64,000 nucleotides of DNA, taken from contig JAEWOS010000018.1 of NCBI GenBank assembly GCA_023460855.1, forward strand, positions 270,808-334,807, read 5' to 3'. Every line of letters starts with the position of its first letter. Positions within the stretch are counted from its first letter, which is position 1. This document shows positions 46,455 through 54,576 of this stretch, one piece after another. The notes beneath the pieces were generated by a model. That model made no database searches and was not told the DNA's origin. It worked only from the letters and a program-made list of their open reading frames with translations. The stretch comes from Bacteroidota bacterium. GTDB taxonomy: Bacteria > Bacteroidota > Bacteroidia > Flavobacteriales > Weeksellaceae. The position numbers were made by a program, and so were the translations under genes.

Positions 46455-46580
46455 CCGTATGTTCCACTTACGTTAATCAAAATTGAACCCTTCGGGTTCG
46501 TCTTCTATCCCTCTTTCTTCCGTGGATAAAATCCACGGCAATTCAAATTAAAACCTTACAGGTTTTCGTTGCATTCTGCA
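46455..46580 (-). repeat. REP hairpin cluster, right of the RAYT gene
   Basis: CCGTATGT...ACTTACG (46455-46473) repeats the left unit, then GAACCC-TTC-GGGTTC (46485-46499, loop complementary to the left loops, so inverted), CCGTGGAT-AAA-ATCCACGG (46520-46538), AAAACCT-TAC-AGGTTTT (46550-46566) and a TTGCATTCTGC copy (46569-46579). Elements mirror the left cluster. Confidence 0.75.
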
Positions 46581-46586
46581 ATGCTG

Positions 46587-49268
46587 TTAATTTTGATTCT
46601 CCATCTTACTGCTCCCATCTTCGCCCTGCAAAACCACCTCAAACGTCACTCCAATTTCCTTGTTTTTTGCACTTATTTTTCCACCGTGTGCATCGATGAT
46701 TTTTTTACAGATGGAAAGTCCAAGTCCGCTTCCGACAGGTTTTCGGATGTTTTGATTCTGACTTTGATAAAACTTTTCGAAAATAAATTCCAGATCTTCT
46801 TCCGGAATGGTTTTTCCCGTATTGAAGATGGAAATCTTCAGTTCGCCGTCTTTTTCCTGAAATTTCGCCTGAATCATTCCCAGATCGTTGGTGAATTTCA
46901 AAGCATTCCCGAGAATATTCTGAAAAACCTGAATCATCTTCATTTCATCAAAATGGAAAATTTCGTTTTGTAGCAGATTCACTTCAGAGTGGTGCAGACC
47001 ACGCTTTTCAAAAAGATGAATTAAAGGTTTTGCGGCTTTTCGGTACGTTTCAATAATATTTTTTTCTTCAATATGAAGCGAAACTGATCCTGCTTCAAGC
47101 TTGTCGAGATACAGAATATCGTTGATGATTTCTGCAAGACGGTCACTTTCTGAAATAATATTTCCGAGGAATTCTTTCTTGATTTCAGTCGGCATTTCAT
47201 CATCATCAATCAGGATTTCGCTTGTCGCGCGAATCGCAGTAATCGGAGTTCTCAGTTCGTGCGCAACAGAATCCAGAAATTCATCTTTCTGTTTGTCTTT
47301 GAAAACCAGATTTTTATTCGCGTTCTGAAGATCTTCGGAAAGCAGACGCAACTGCTGACTTTGCTCTGTCAACTGCCGGTTCAGGTTGATGTTTTCCTTG
47401 CTTTCCTCCAGAATTTTCAGTACTTCAGGAAGCGTGATTTTATCTTCTTTTGTTACCCCTTCAATTAGAATTTTTGCCGAAGCAGTTCCTATTCTTCCGC
47501 TCAGTAAATTTTCGGAAAACTTTATGAAACGCGCATCTGCAGTGTCATCATCATCGGTGATGTTGTATTTCAGATTGAATATTTTTAGTGCCTGCTGCGT
47601 TTTTTTCTCACCCAAAAATTTCACCAGAATTTTCTGAATATCGGAAACGTGTGCTGTTCCGCGCCAGATGTAGGCGTTTTCGTGATTGCGGATGTAATCG
47701 TCAATATCAGCGTAGATTTCAGCGTAATTTCTTTCTCTGTATGAACCAACGGTATTTGCAGAAACAATTCCGTAGATGCCGGCATTTATCAAAATACTCC
47801 AGAAAAAGGTGTTGAAAATTGGACTTAGATAAGGTATTTTCAGAAACTGAAATACAAAATTTTCCGCGACCAGATTTTTGAATGTATCTGAATAATTCGG
47901 TAAGATTAGATTTACGTAGCAAATTCCAACTCCAGCAATAATTCCCAGAACTGCGCCTTTATAACTTCCGCGTCGCCAGTAAAGTCCGCCAAAAAATGCG
48001 GGCGCCAACTGCGCAACAAGAACGAAAGAAATCAGTCCGACTGAAAAAAGTGAGTTTGTCGCAATCAAAGATTTATAGAACAGAAATCCGATCAAAATCA
48101 ACATTAAAATACTGATTTTCCTGATGTTGACGATGGTTTTTGTGTTGTTGCTTACATTATCAATTTTAAAACTTTCGAGCCAGCCGTAAGGAATAATGAC
48201 GTTGTTGGAAAGCATCACCGAAAGCGAAATACTCGAAATAATAATCATGGATATTGATGCGCTTAATCCGCCCAGAAAAACAATCAGCGAAATAAAACTG
48301 TTCCCGAATTTCTGTGGAATTAACAATGCATAAAAATCCGCATTGATGTTCTGTCCCTGAAAAAGATAATTTCCGCCCCATGCAACCGGAAAAACAAACA
48401 AATTGAAAATCAGCATATAAAGCGGGAAAACCCAGATGGCAGTTTTCAGATGTTTTTCGGATTTATTTTCGACGATTGCGGTGTGAAACTGTCTTGGCAA
48501 AAGGAAAATTGCAGACATTGAAAGCATAGTAAGCATCGCCCAGTTGAAACCGCTGTCCAAAGTGGAGAGCGAATTGATTCTGTCGAAATCCGGAAGTTGC
48601 GAAGCTTTAGAATAAATGTCTCCAAATCCGTTGAAAACGCCGTAAACCACAAAAAATCCAAGAATGATAAAAAATACCAGTTTCAGAAAACTTTCGGTTG
48701 CAACAGCGGCGATAATTCCGGCTCTTTTTTCGGACGCATCTACATAGCGAGTTCCATAATACGCGGAAAAAACGGCAATCAATAAAACAACATACGTTGC
48801 AGTATCCTGAAAAATATTTTCTGAATGTGGCGTTTCGGAAATCAAATGAAAAGTTTCCGAAATGGCTTTAATCTGAAGTCCGATGTACGGAATTACTGCA
48901 AGAATGCAGACAACAGCAACTAAAGCGCCGAGAAATCTTCCGTTTCCGTAACGCAGAGAAATAAAATCGGCAACGCTGGAAATTTTGTTCACTCTGGAAA
49001 TCCGTATTATTTTCGACTGAATGAAGATCCACGCCGGAATAATAATGACCGGACCAATGTAAATGGCCATATATTGCAAACCTTCTTTGGCGGCAACACC
49101 GATGCTTCCGTAAAATGTCCAGGCAGAGCAGTACACTGCAATGGAAAGTGCGTAAACGTAAGGATTATTCGTCCAGAAATTACTCTTCTTCTTCTCCGCC
49201 CAGTAAGCGATGAAGAACAAAAGTCCAAGATACAGGATGATAATCACAAAAATTAACGAACTACTCAC
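46587..49268 (-). CDS. Sodium/solute symporter-STAC-histidine kinase fusion (CrbS/CbrA-like)
   Basis: An 893-residue hybrid sensor. Residues 1-505 form an SSS symporter domain of about 13 helices (SIAVYCSAWTFYGSIGVAAK near residue 42-61). A STAC domain spans about 510-605 with NLLSGRIGTASAKIL. A coiled coil (625-660) leads to the HisKA domain, phospho-His670 in SVAHELRTP, and the HATPase with NILGNALKF and GSGLGLSICKK (847-857). Similar kinases CrbS and CbrA control acetate and nutrient switches. Translation starts at GTG 49268, overlapping the stop of the small protein (GTGAGTAG). It probably senses the acid or sodium flux and signals to the receiver at 45453. Confidence 0.9.
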   Translation of the reverse strand: MSSSLIFVIIILYLGLLFFIAYWAEKKKSNFWTNNPYVYALSIAVYCSAWTFYGSIGVAAKEGLQYMAIYIGPVIIIPAWIFIQSKIIRISRVNKISSVADFISLRYGNGRFLGALVAVVCILAVIPYIGLQIKAISETFHLISETPHSENIFQDTATYVVLLIAVFSAYYGTRYVDASEKRAGIIAAVATESFLKLVFFIILGFFVVYGVFNGFGDIYSKASQLPDFDRINSLSTLDSGFNWAMLTMLSMSAIFLLPRQFHTAIVENKSEKHLKTAIWVFPLYMLIFNLFVFPVAWGGNYLFQGQNINADFYALLIPQKFGNSFISLIVFLGGLSASISMIIISSISLSVMLSNNVIIPYGWLESFKIDNVSNNTKTIVNIRKISILMLILIGFLFYKSLIATNSLFSVGLISFVLVAQLAPAFFGGLYWRRGSYKGAVLGIIAGVGICYVNLILPNYSDTFKNLVAENFVFQFLKIPYLSPIFNTFFWSILINAGIYGIVSANTVGSYRERNYAEIYADIDDYIRNHENAYIWRGTAHVSDIQKILVKFLGEKKTQQALKIFNLKYNITDDDDTADARFIKFSENLLSGRIGTASAKILIEGVTKEDKITLPEVLKILEESKENINLNRQLTEQSQQLRLLSEDLQNANKNLVFKDKQKDEFLDSVAHELRTPITAIRATSEILIDDDEMPTEIKKEFLGNIISESDRLAEIINDILYLDKLEAGSVSLHIEEKNIIETYRKAAKPLIHLFEKRGLHHSEVNLLQNEIFHFDEMKMIQVFQNILGNALKFTNDLGMIQAKFQEKDGELKISIFNTGKTIPEEDLEFIFEKFYQSQNQNIRKPVGSGLGLSICKKIIDAHGGKISAKNKEIGVTFEVVLQGEDGSSKMENQN

Positions 49269-49455
49269 CGAATTTTCTGAAAATTAAAAATGAAAACACT
49301 GAGGAAATAAGCCAAACTGTAAATACATAAATGTAAAAAACAGGAAAACCGAAACTCTCCTGCGATTTACTAAAAAGAAGCAAAACCGGCGCATTGAACA
49401 TCACGAGAAGTGCAATGCTTAATACGGCCAGTTTTTGCTTGTGTCTTTTTTTCAT
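49261..49455 (-). CDS. Small two-helix membrane protein coupled to the sensor kinase
   Basis: A 64-residue basic protein with two hydrophobic helices (about residues 9-28 and 38-57). Its last eight bases overlap the GTG start of the symporter-kinase, giving tight translational coupling. In size, topology and placement it resembles CbrX, which precedes CbrA in Pseudomonas (recalled, not checked), and DUF4212, which precedes ActP-type symporters such as the one just upstream here. A role as small subunit of the sensor's symporter domain is inferred. Confidence 0.7.
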   Translation of the reverse strand: MKKRHKQKLAVLSIALLVMFNAPVLLLFSKSQESFGFPVFYIYVFTVWLISSVFSFLIFRKFGE

Positions 49456-49494
49456 TTAATTAGAATTGTTCATTCTAAAGTTAAATAAAATCTG

Positions 49495-51294
49495 TTAATG
49501 ATGCGTAGCTTCACCAGCTCCGGATGGAATTCTGATATTTTCAACCATTTCCTGAACATCCTGCGGAACCGGAGGAGTAAGATAGGAGATGATGATGCTT
49601 ACTGCAAAATTCAGTAACATACCAATAAATCCAATTCCTTCAGGTGAAATTCCCCACCACCAGTCTTCTTTTTTGTTGCTTCCCAAAAGTCCTTCCACCC
49701 ATGTGAAACCTGCAATTCCGGATAGTTTGAACTTCAGTACATAGAACATGGTAAATAAAAGTCCAATCACCATACCTGCAACAACACCTTCTTTATTCAT
49801 ACGTTTGGAGAAAATTCCCATAAAAATAGCCGGGAAGAACGTTGCAGCGGCATATCCAAATGCTATCGCAACAACGGAAGCTACAAATCCCGGCGGATTA
49901 ATACCGAAATATCCGGCTATACAAACTGCAACCACAGAAGCGATTCTTGCAGCTCTCAATTCTCCTTTTTCAGAAAGATTTGGATTGATGGTTTTCTTAA
50001 GTAAATCGTGAGATATTGCAGAGGAAATTACAATTAAAAGACCTGCAGCTGTTGATAATGCTGCTGCTAAACCACCTGCAGCAACCAATCCGATGATCCA
50101 TGCCGGAAGATTGGCAATCTCCGGATTTGCAAGTACCATAATATCACCGTTTACGTAAAGTTCGTTACTGTTTTCAGTATTCACGTTTGTAAGAACTCTT
50201 TCACCATGGACACCTTTCTGGTCAGAGAAAACCGGTTTCGGACCAACAACAACATCTCCGGGAGCTGCCTGAATTTTTCCATCTCCGTTTTTATCGAACC
50301 ATCCTAAAAGTCCTGTTTCTTCCCAGGTTTTGAACCATGCAGGCATTTCGCTGTAAGCTTTATCCTGAGTTGTGTTGAATAAATTTACTCTTGCAAAAAC
50401 AGCAATCGCCGGAGCAGTGGTGTAAAGAATTGCGATGAAAATCAATGCATACAATCCGGATTTTCTGGCGTCTGCCACTTTTGGTACTGTGAAAAACCTT
50501 ACAATTACGTGTGGTAAACCTGCGGTTCCCATCATTAATGCTGCAGTGATAGCAAATACATCCAGTTTGCTTTTGGTACCTTTTGTATATTCAGTAAAGC
50601 CAAGATCAACCAAAAGGTTATCCAGTTTTTTCAGAATATACATTCCGTCTTCAGTTGTTCCACCCATACCTAATTGTGGAATAAAATTTCCTGTCATCTG
50701 GAAAGAGATAAAAAATGCAGGAACCATAAAAGCAAAGATTAGTACACAATACTGTGCAACCTGAGTGTAAGTAATTCCTTTCATTCCGCCTAAAGTTGCA
50801 TAGAAGAGTACAACGACCATTCCGATAACAACGCCCCATTCAACGCCAACACCAAGGAATCTGGAAAATACCATTCCAACTCCCTGCATTTGTCCTGCAA
50901 CATAGGTGAATGAAACAATCAGTGCGCATATTACTGCTAATAATCTCGCCGTTTTTGAATAGTATCTGTCTCCAATAAAATCAGGAACTGTAAACTTCCC
51001 GAATTTTCTTAAGTAAGGAGCTAAAAGCAGTGTCAAGAGAACGTAACCTCCGGTCCATCCCATTAAAAATACAGAGCCGTCGTATCCCATAAATGAGATC
51101 AGTCCGGCCATTGAAATAAATGAAGCTGCAGACATCCAGTCGGCTGCTGTTGCCATTCCGTTCATTACAGGTGATACACCGCCACCTGCAACGTAAAACT
51201 CTTTTGTTGATCCTGCTTTTGCCCAGAAAGCGATTCCCAGGTAAAGCGCAAATGTTCCGATAACCCAAATCCAGGTCCAAGTTGTTCCGTCCAT
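49495..51294 (-). CDS. actP: Sodium/acetate-type symporter (ActP, DUF4212-paired branch)
   Basis: A 599-residue SSS-family transporter with about 13 helices, the large partner of the DUF4212 subunit encoded six bases upstream. Family sequences seen: ADWMSAASFISMAGLISFMGYDG, YATLGGMKGITYTQVAQYCVL and GLPHVIVRFFTVP. A soluble loop of about 70 residues (310-390) contains DKNGDGKI (334-341), an EF-hand-like calcium loop without the usual final acid. It should bring acetate, propionate or related acids into the cell with sodium. Neighbouring acs and prpE activate them. Confidence 0.9.
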   Translation of the reverse strand: MDGTTWTWIWVIGTFALYLGIAFWAKAGSTKEFYVAGGGVSPVMNGMATAADWMSAASFISMAGLISFMGYDGSVFLMGWTGGYVLLTLLLAPYLRKFGKFTVPDFIGDRYYSKTARLLAVICALIVSFTYVAGQMQGVGMVFSRFLGVGVEWGVVIGMVVVLFYATLGGMKGITYTQVAQYCVLIFAFMVPAFFISFQMTGNFIPQLGMGGTTEDGMYILKKLDNLLVDLGFTEYTKGTKSKLDVFAITAALMMGTAGLPHVIVRFFTVPKVADARKSGLYALIFIAILYTTAPAIAVFARVNLFNTTQDKAYSEMPAWFKTWEETGLLGWFDKNGDGKIQAAPGDVVVGPKPVFSDQKGVHGERVLTNVNTENSNELYVNGDIMVLANPEIANLPAWIIGLVAAGGLAAALSTAAGLLIVISSAISHDLLKKTINPNLSEKGELRAARIASVVAVCIAGYFGINPPGFVASVVAIAFGYAAATFFPAIFMGIFSKRMNKEGVVAGMVIGLLFTMFYVLKFKLSGIAGFTWVEGLLGSNKKEDWWWGISPEGIGFIGMLLNFAVSIIISYLTPPVPQDVQEMVENIRIPSGAGEATHH

Positions 51295-51300
51295 ATTATT

Positions 51301-51555
51301 CTAATCGTTTAGGTTATATTTTTTATCGAGTCTGTTCATCAGAACCAGGTAAATTGCAATGATGATGATGAATGCGTAGATAGATCCCTGCTGCGCAAAC
51401 CAAAAGCCGAGCGGAAAACCGCCAATTGAATACTGATCGAGATAATCAACCAGAATAATTCCGAAGCCGTACGAAACGATAAACCACAGTGACATGAGGA
51501 TCACGAGATATTTCACGTTCTCGCGCCAGTACTTGTTGTTGTCATTATTACTCAT
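51301..51555 (-). CDS. DUF4212 symporter small subunit
   Basis: An 84-residue protein with two membrane helices and the family pattern KYWRENVKYLVILMSLWFIVSYG followed by GGFPLGFWFAQQGSIY. Members always precede a sodium:solute symporter of the ActP-like branch and are thought to be its small subunit. Six bases separate its stop from the actP start. It lies 15 bases after the porin gene, so the three form a transport operon. Confidence 0.92.
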   Translation of the reverse strand: MSNNDNNKYWRENVKYLVILMSLWFIVSYGFGIILVDYLDQYSIGGFPLGFWFAQQGSIYAFIIIIAIYLVLMNRLDKKYNLND

Positions 51556-51570
51556 AATTATTTAATTTTT

Positions 51571-52950
51571 TTATAGATAAATTTGAAACTGAACGATGAA
51601 CTCACCTTTGCTTTCAGGATCTGCAGTTGGTGAAGTGTAGGTAGGTCTTGTAGAATACTGCGTAGTAACTTTTGCATGATGGCCGTCGATAAACCAGTTT
51701 ACACCGCCGTCGATTTGGTTGGAAGCTTTATCCAAAGCTTCGAAATTTTTGTGCGTTAATGCCACGAAAGGCTGAATTCTGATTTTTGGTTTCTCTGCAT
51801 TACTCGGCAGTAAAACACCACCCTGAACGTGTACAACGCTTCCTGTTCCAATCATTGGCTGCACATTTCCTGCGCCTGCAATGGCTCTCTGTCCCGTGAA
51901 ATCAGGATCTGCAACTCCAGGATTCATGATTCCGATATTTCTTAGATAATTCGGACCAAAGTTGTAATTGTAGTACGCTGCGTAACCGGTAACAGCCATT
52001 TTATGTTTGGCTTCACCCATCGGAATATCTGCAAAAGCATCTACTGATAAAAGACTGATGTCGTGCTTATCAAGGTTTCCGTTTACAGAGCTTTTGGTTC
52101 CGTCTGCATTATGATAGAAACCTGCTCCAATATTGAATACTTTTTTCGTTCCTAAATACGTTCCCACTTTGTATGGAAGCGCATTCGATTCCTGATCCAG
52201 GAACTGATATTCGAAATATCCTCCGGTTGACATTTTTGCATTTCCGTTGTTGTCCACTGCAACTGCTGTCGCGGAAGAAGCTGCATCTACAGGAGTAAGA
52301 CTTGTTGAAAACGGTTTGTTGGCACTTAAACGGTACTCAAATTTTCCGTATTTACCTTTTGCGAAGAATCCCATTTGGCGTCCGAACTGATCTGAATTGT
52401 CGATTAAAGGCCAGCTGAAAGTAGGGGAGTCTACGGTAAGGAAATTAAGTGTTGATGCCTGTGAAAGTCTGGACAGTCCCAAAAGATAATGAAGTCCCGC
52501 TCCAAGAGTAAGGGAAAACTTCTGGTCTTCTTTCGGAAGAATTACAGCATATTCATTCCATGCATCATGAAAAAACAGTCCCGGTTTTTTACCGGCACCG
52601 TATCCACCGTTTCCGGCAGAGCCGATAATTCCACCATTGTTGAACATCTGGTTGTTTACACCAACATGAAGAACAATTTTGTAACGTTCAGAAATCTGAG
52701 CCATTGCCAACATTCTGAGGCGACGGTTACCAAGATTCCATGCACTTTCAGTAGGTTCTCCGGCAATCATGGTTCCGGGATTCATCTGTGTGTGCTTCAG
52801 CCAGAACTGATCCCACAGAATAAACCGGACAGATTTTGAGCCTTCCTGATTAAGATTGACTTTTAAGCCGCTGCCGTAATCAGGTGAGCCCTGGGCAAAC
52901 AAGGAACTTCCAAATAAGGAAAAACCAAGCATTAGTACGATTCTCTTCAT
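51571..52950 (-). CDS. Outer-membrane porin of the acetate locus
   Basis: A 459-residue secreted barrel with a signal peptide (about residues 1-19, ending LFAQ). Strand-rich stretches with RFILWDQFWLKHTQMNPG and NLGNRRLRMLAMAQISERYKIVLHVG, and a final VQFQIYL, are as expected for a Bacteroidetes porin. Its place directly upstream of the DUF4212/ActP pair suggests it lets short organic acids cross the outer membrane. Dyads at 53023-53093 lie in its leader region and might regulate it. Confidence 0.75.
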   Translation of the reverse strand: MKRIVLMLGFSLFGSSLFAQGSPDYGSGLKVNLNQEGSKSVRFILWDQFWLKHTQMNPGTMIAGEPTESAWNLGNRRLRMLAMAQISERYKIVLHVGVNNQMFNNGGIIGSAGNGGYGAGKKPGLFFHDAWNEYAVILPKEDQKFSLTLGAGLHYLLGLSRLSQASTLNFLTVDSPTFSWPLIDNSDQFGRQMGFFAKGKYGKFEYRLSANKPFSTSLTPVDAASSATAVAVDNNGNAKMSTGGYFEYQFLDQESNALPYKVGTYLGTKKVFNIGAGFYHNADGTKSSVNGNLDKHDISLLSVDAFADIPMGEAKHKMAVTGYAAYYNYNFGPNYLRNIGIMNPGVADPDFTGQRAIAGAGNVQPMIGTGSVVHVQGGVLLPSNAEKPKIRIQPFVALTHKNFEALDKASNQIDGGVNWFIDGHHAKVTTQYSTRPTYTSPTADPESKGEFIVQFQIYL

Positions 52951-53022
52951 AAATTAATAATTATTTAGCGGTTGTTTTGTTTCGACTAAATTGAAATTAA
53001 AAATTTATTTAGAAAAAAATAA

Positions 53023-53093
53023 TATATACAATTGGAAAGTATATAGTTATTATGTGCGGATAGCCCGCTTCAAAAATGATGATAGAAACTATC
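53023..53093 (-). promoter_or_regulatory. Dyad-rich leader of the transport operon
   Basis: Three inverted repeats precede the porin gene: TATATAC-N9-GTATATA (53023-53045), GCGG-N5-CCGC (around 53056-53068) and GATAG-AAA-CTATC (53081-53093). No perfect TAnnTTTG box is present, so an activator may be needed. Confidence 0.45.
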
Positions 53094-53122
53094 TAATGCT
53101 TAGTAAATCGCATTACTGAACA

Positions 53123-53539
53123 TTATTTCCGGAATCGTTCCCATTTGATCATCATGTATTTGTCTCCGAATTCAGTGATAATCAGTCCGGAACCTTTGAT
53201 GTTTTCTTCCTTCTGCATAAAATCAATCAGCTCATTCTGTTTGAATACTTTATACACCGGATGAAAATCGGTGTGAGGCGGTCTTTTAATGTTGTATTTC
53301 TTAATCCAGGAACTGATTGTAACGTGTGAAACACCGATAATTCTTTCAATTTCACGGTAAGAAAGTCCTTCCAAATAGAGCTGAAGTGCTTTTGTTACGT
53401 AATAGTCGTCTATTTGTTTGCCAAGTTTTCGAACGGTAAAATTATAGTTGCAGCTCTTACAGAGAAACCGCTGCCGTTCTTTGATGATACCGCTTTTCAC
53501 AATATTTGTTCCCTGACATTTAGGACAGTTTTGCTCCAT
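53123..53539 (-). CDS. InsA-like zinc-ribbon/HTH DNA-binding protein
   Basis: A 138-residue protein. Residues 5-30 form a zinc ribbon (CPKC...CKSC), as in IS1 InsA. Residues 54-86 are a helix-turn-helix (LSYREIERIIGVSHVTISSW). The C-terminal 50 residues, rich in charged residues and aromatic strands, have no DDE catalytic domain. No InsB-type ORF or terminal repeats adjoin. It therefore looks like a transposase part kept as a DNA-binding regulator. It heads the acid locus and is divergent from yceI. It is a candidate output partner of the lone receiver or a repressor of the porin operon. Confidence 0.75.
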   Translation of the reverse strand: MEQNCPKCQGTNIVKSGIIKERQRFLCKSCNYNFTVRKLGKQIDDYYVTKALQLYLEGLSYREIERIIGVSHVTISSWIKKYNIKRPPHTDFHPVYKVFKQNELIDFMQKEENIKGSGLIITEFGDKYMMIKWERFRK

Positions 53540-53549
53540 AACTATATTT

Positions 53550-53576
53550 ATTTAGCAAATATATAATAATTTAGCA
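53550..53576 (-). promoter_or_regulatory. Promoter and direct repeats before the InsA-like gene
   Basis: A TATATTTG box (minus strand, 53556-53563) lies 17 bases from the ATG. ATTTAGCA occurs at 53550-53557 and again at 53569-53576, 19 bases apart, and may be an autoregulatory site. Confidence 0.5.
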
Positions 53577-53630
53577 CATCGATAGATTTTACAAATCGTT
53601 AACATACTTTTTTGCTCAGAAAATATATCG

Positions 53631-53638
53631 TATTTTTG
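53631..53638 (+). promoter_or_regulatory. -7 element for yceI
   Basis: TATTTTTG, with TTTG at 53611-53614 as possible -33 element. The ATG is 26 bases downstream. Confidence 0.6.
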
Positions 53639-53663
53639 CACCTTCAAACTAAAATATTAAATA

Positions 53664-54347
53664 ATGAACAAGAACATTTTGGCAATTTTCGCCGTTTCAG
53701 CCCTTACGCTTACTGCATGTAAGAAAGAAGCAACTGCAACTGAATCTACTGTAGACACTACAGCTACTGTAATGAATGATACTGTTGCTGTCGCAGGAAC
53801 CACTTACAACATCGCAGCTGCAGATTCTAAAGTTGAATGGGAAGGCGGAAAAGTTACCGGTGACAAACACCTTGGAACAATCAACATCAAGGAAGGTAAT
53901 CTGGTTACAGACGGTGGAAAACTGGTTGACGGTAAAGTGGTTTTTGATATGGCTTCTATCGTTTCTACCGATTTGGCAGACAATCCGGAAATGAAAGCAA
54001 AACTGGAAGGTCACCTGAAAGGACTGACTGAAGAAGGGAAAGACGATTTCTTCAACACGAACACGTATCCAACTGCAACACTGGACATCACGAGAGTTTA
54101 TGAGGAAAACGGTAAAACAATGGTTGAAGGTAATTTCGATATGAAAGGTAAAACCGACGTTGTGAAATTCCCTGTTACTGTTACTGAAACTGCTGATGCA
54201 GTAACGCTTGTTACGGATCAATTCACCATCGACAGAACAAAATGGGGTGTAAACTACGGTTCCGGAACTGCAATTGAAAACCTTGCTGCAGACCAGGTAA
54301 TCAAGGATGATATCATCCTGAAAGCTTCTGTTACAGCTAATAAATAA
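53664..54347 (+). CDS. YceI-family lipoprotein
   Basis: A 227-residue lipoprotein with lipobox LTAC (Cys19) followed by a Thr-rich linker and a YceI domain (about residues 48-225), a lipocalin-like barrel binding isoprenoid quinone-like lipids. Family motifs include YNIAAADSKVEWEGGKVTG, KHLGTINIKEG and FTIDRTKWGVNYGSG. It is probably outer-membrane-anchored and may carry polyprenyl lipids or respond to stress. It has its own promoter and a strong terminator, so it is monocistronic. Confidence 0.9.
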   Translation: MNKNILAIFAVSALTLTACKKEATATESTVDTTATVMNDTVAVAGTTYNIAAADSKVEWEGGKVTGDKHLGTINIKEGNLVTDGGKLVDGKVVFDMASIVSTDLADNPEMKAKLEGHLKGLTEEGKDDFFNTNTYPTATLDITRVYEENGKTMVEGNFDMKGKTDVVKFPVTVTETADAVTLVTDQFTIDRTKWGVNYGSGTAIENLAADQVIKDDIILKASVTANK

Positions 54348-54368
54348 TTTCTGATTAATATTCAGACT

Positions 54369-54397
54369 CAAAGTGCATCATTGATGCACTTTTTTTG
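54369..54397 (+). terminator. Rho-independent terminator after yceI
   Basis: AAAGTGCATC and GATGCACTTT form a 10-base-pair stem followed by seven T. Confidence 0.85.
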
Positions 54398-54442
54398 TGT
54401 GAATAAGCTCCGGATTTCGCTTTCCCATTTGCAAAAATTTTG

Positions 54443-54450
54443 TATCTTTG
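54443..54450 (+). promoter_or_regulatory. -7 element of the pyr operon
   Basis: TATCTTTG, a perfect TAnnTTTG. It lies six bases before the leader-peptide ATG at 54457. Confidence 0.7.
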
Positions 54451-54456
54451 CACCCA

Positions 54457-54534
54457 ATGGAAACATTGAAAAATACATTTCCGGAAACAACATCAAAGGG
54501 CGGTTTCGCCGACAACAACAATATTTATTATTAA
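54457..54534 (+). CDS. pyr operon leader peptide
   Basis: A 25-residue ORF starting METLKN and ending DNNNIYY, with its TAA at 54532-54534. It is the first ORF after the pyr promoter, and its stop overlaps the left arm of the terminator before pyrB. A small hairpin GGCG-GTTT-CGCC lies inside (54499-54510). The last codons are AT-rich. The arrangement is that of a coupling-type attenuator, as in E. coli pyrBI, where UTP shortage slows RNA polymerase so that a following ribosome blocks the terminator. The Asn and Tyr codons at the end leave an amino-acid signal as an alternative. Confidence 0.65.
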   Translation: METLKNTFPETTSKGGFADNNNIYY

Positions 54535-54560
54535 CGAAGTCTTTGGGCTTCGTTTTTTTT
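54533..54560 (+). terminator. Attenuator terminator before pyrB
   Basis: AACGAAG and CTTCGTT (54533-54539 with 54548-54554), extendable to nine pairs with loop TTTG, are followed by an eight-T run. It ends 16 bases before the pyrB ATG, so unregulated transcription would stop before the operon. Confidence 0.85.
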
Positions 54561-54576
54561 GTGTAATTTTTTAAGC

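Noticed and set aside
53697..54371. A 224-residue open frame on the minus strand opposite yceI
   Set aside because: It is exactly antisense to a clear YceI gene, is rich in Ser, Phe and Cys, and has no start signals; its openness follows from the codon use of the real gene.
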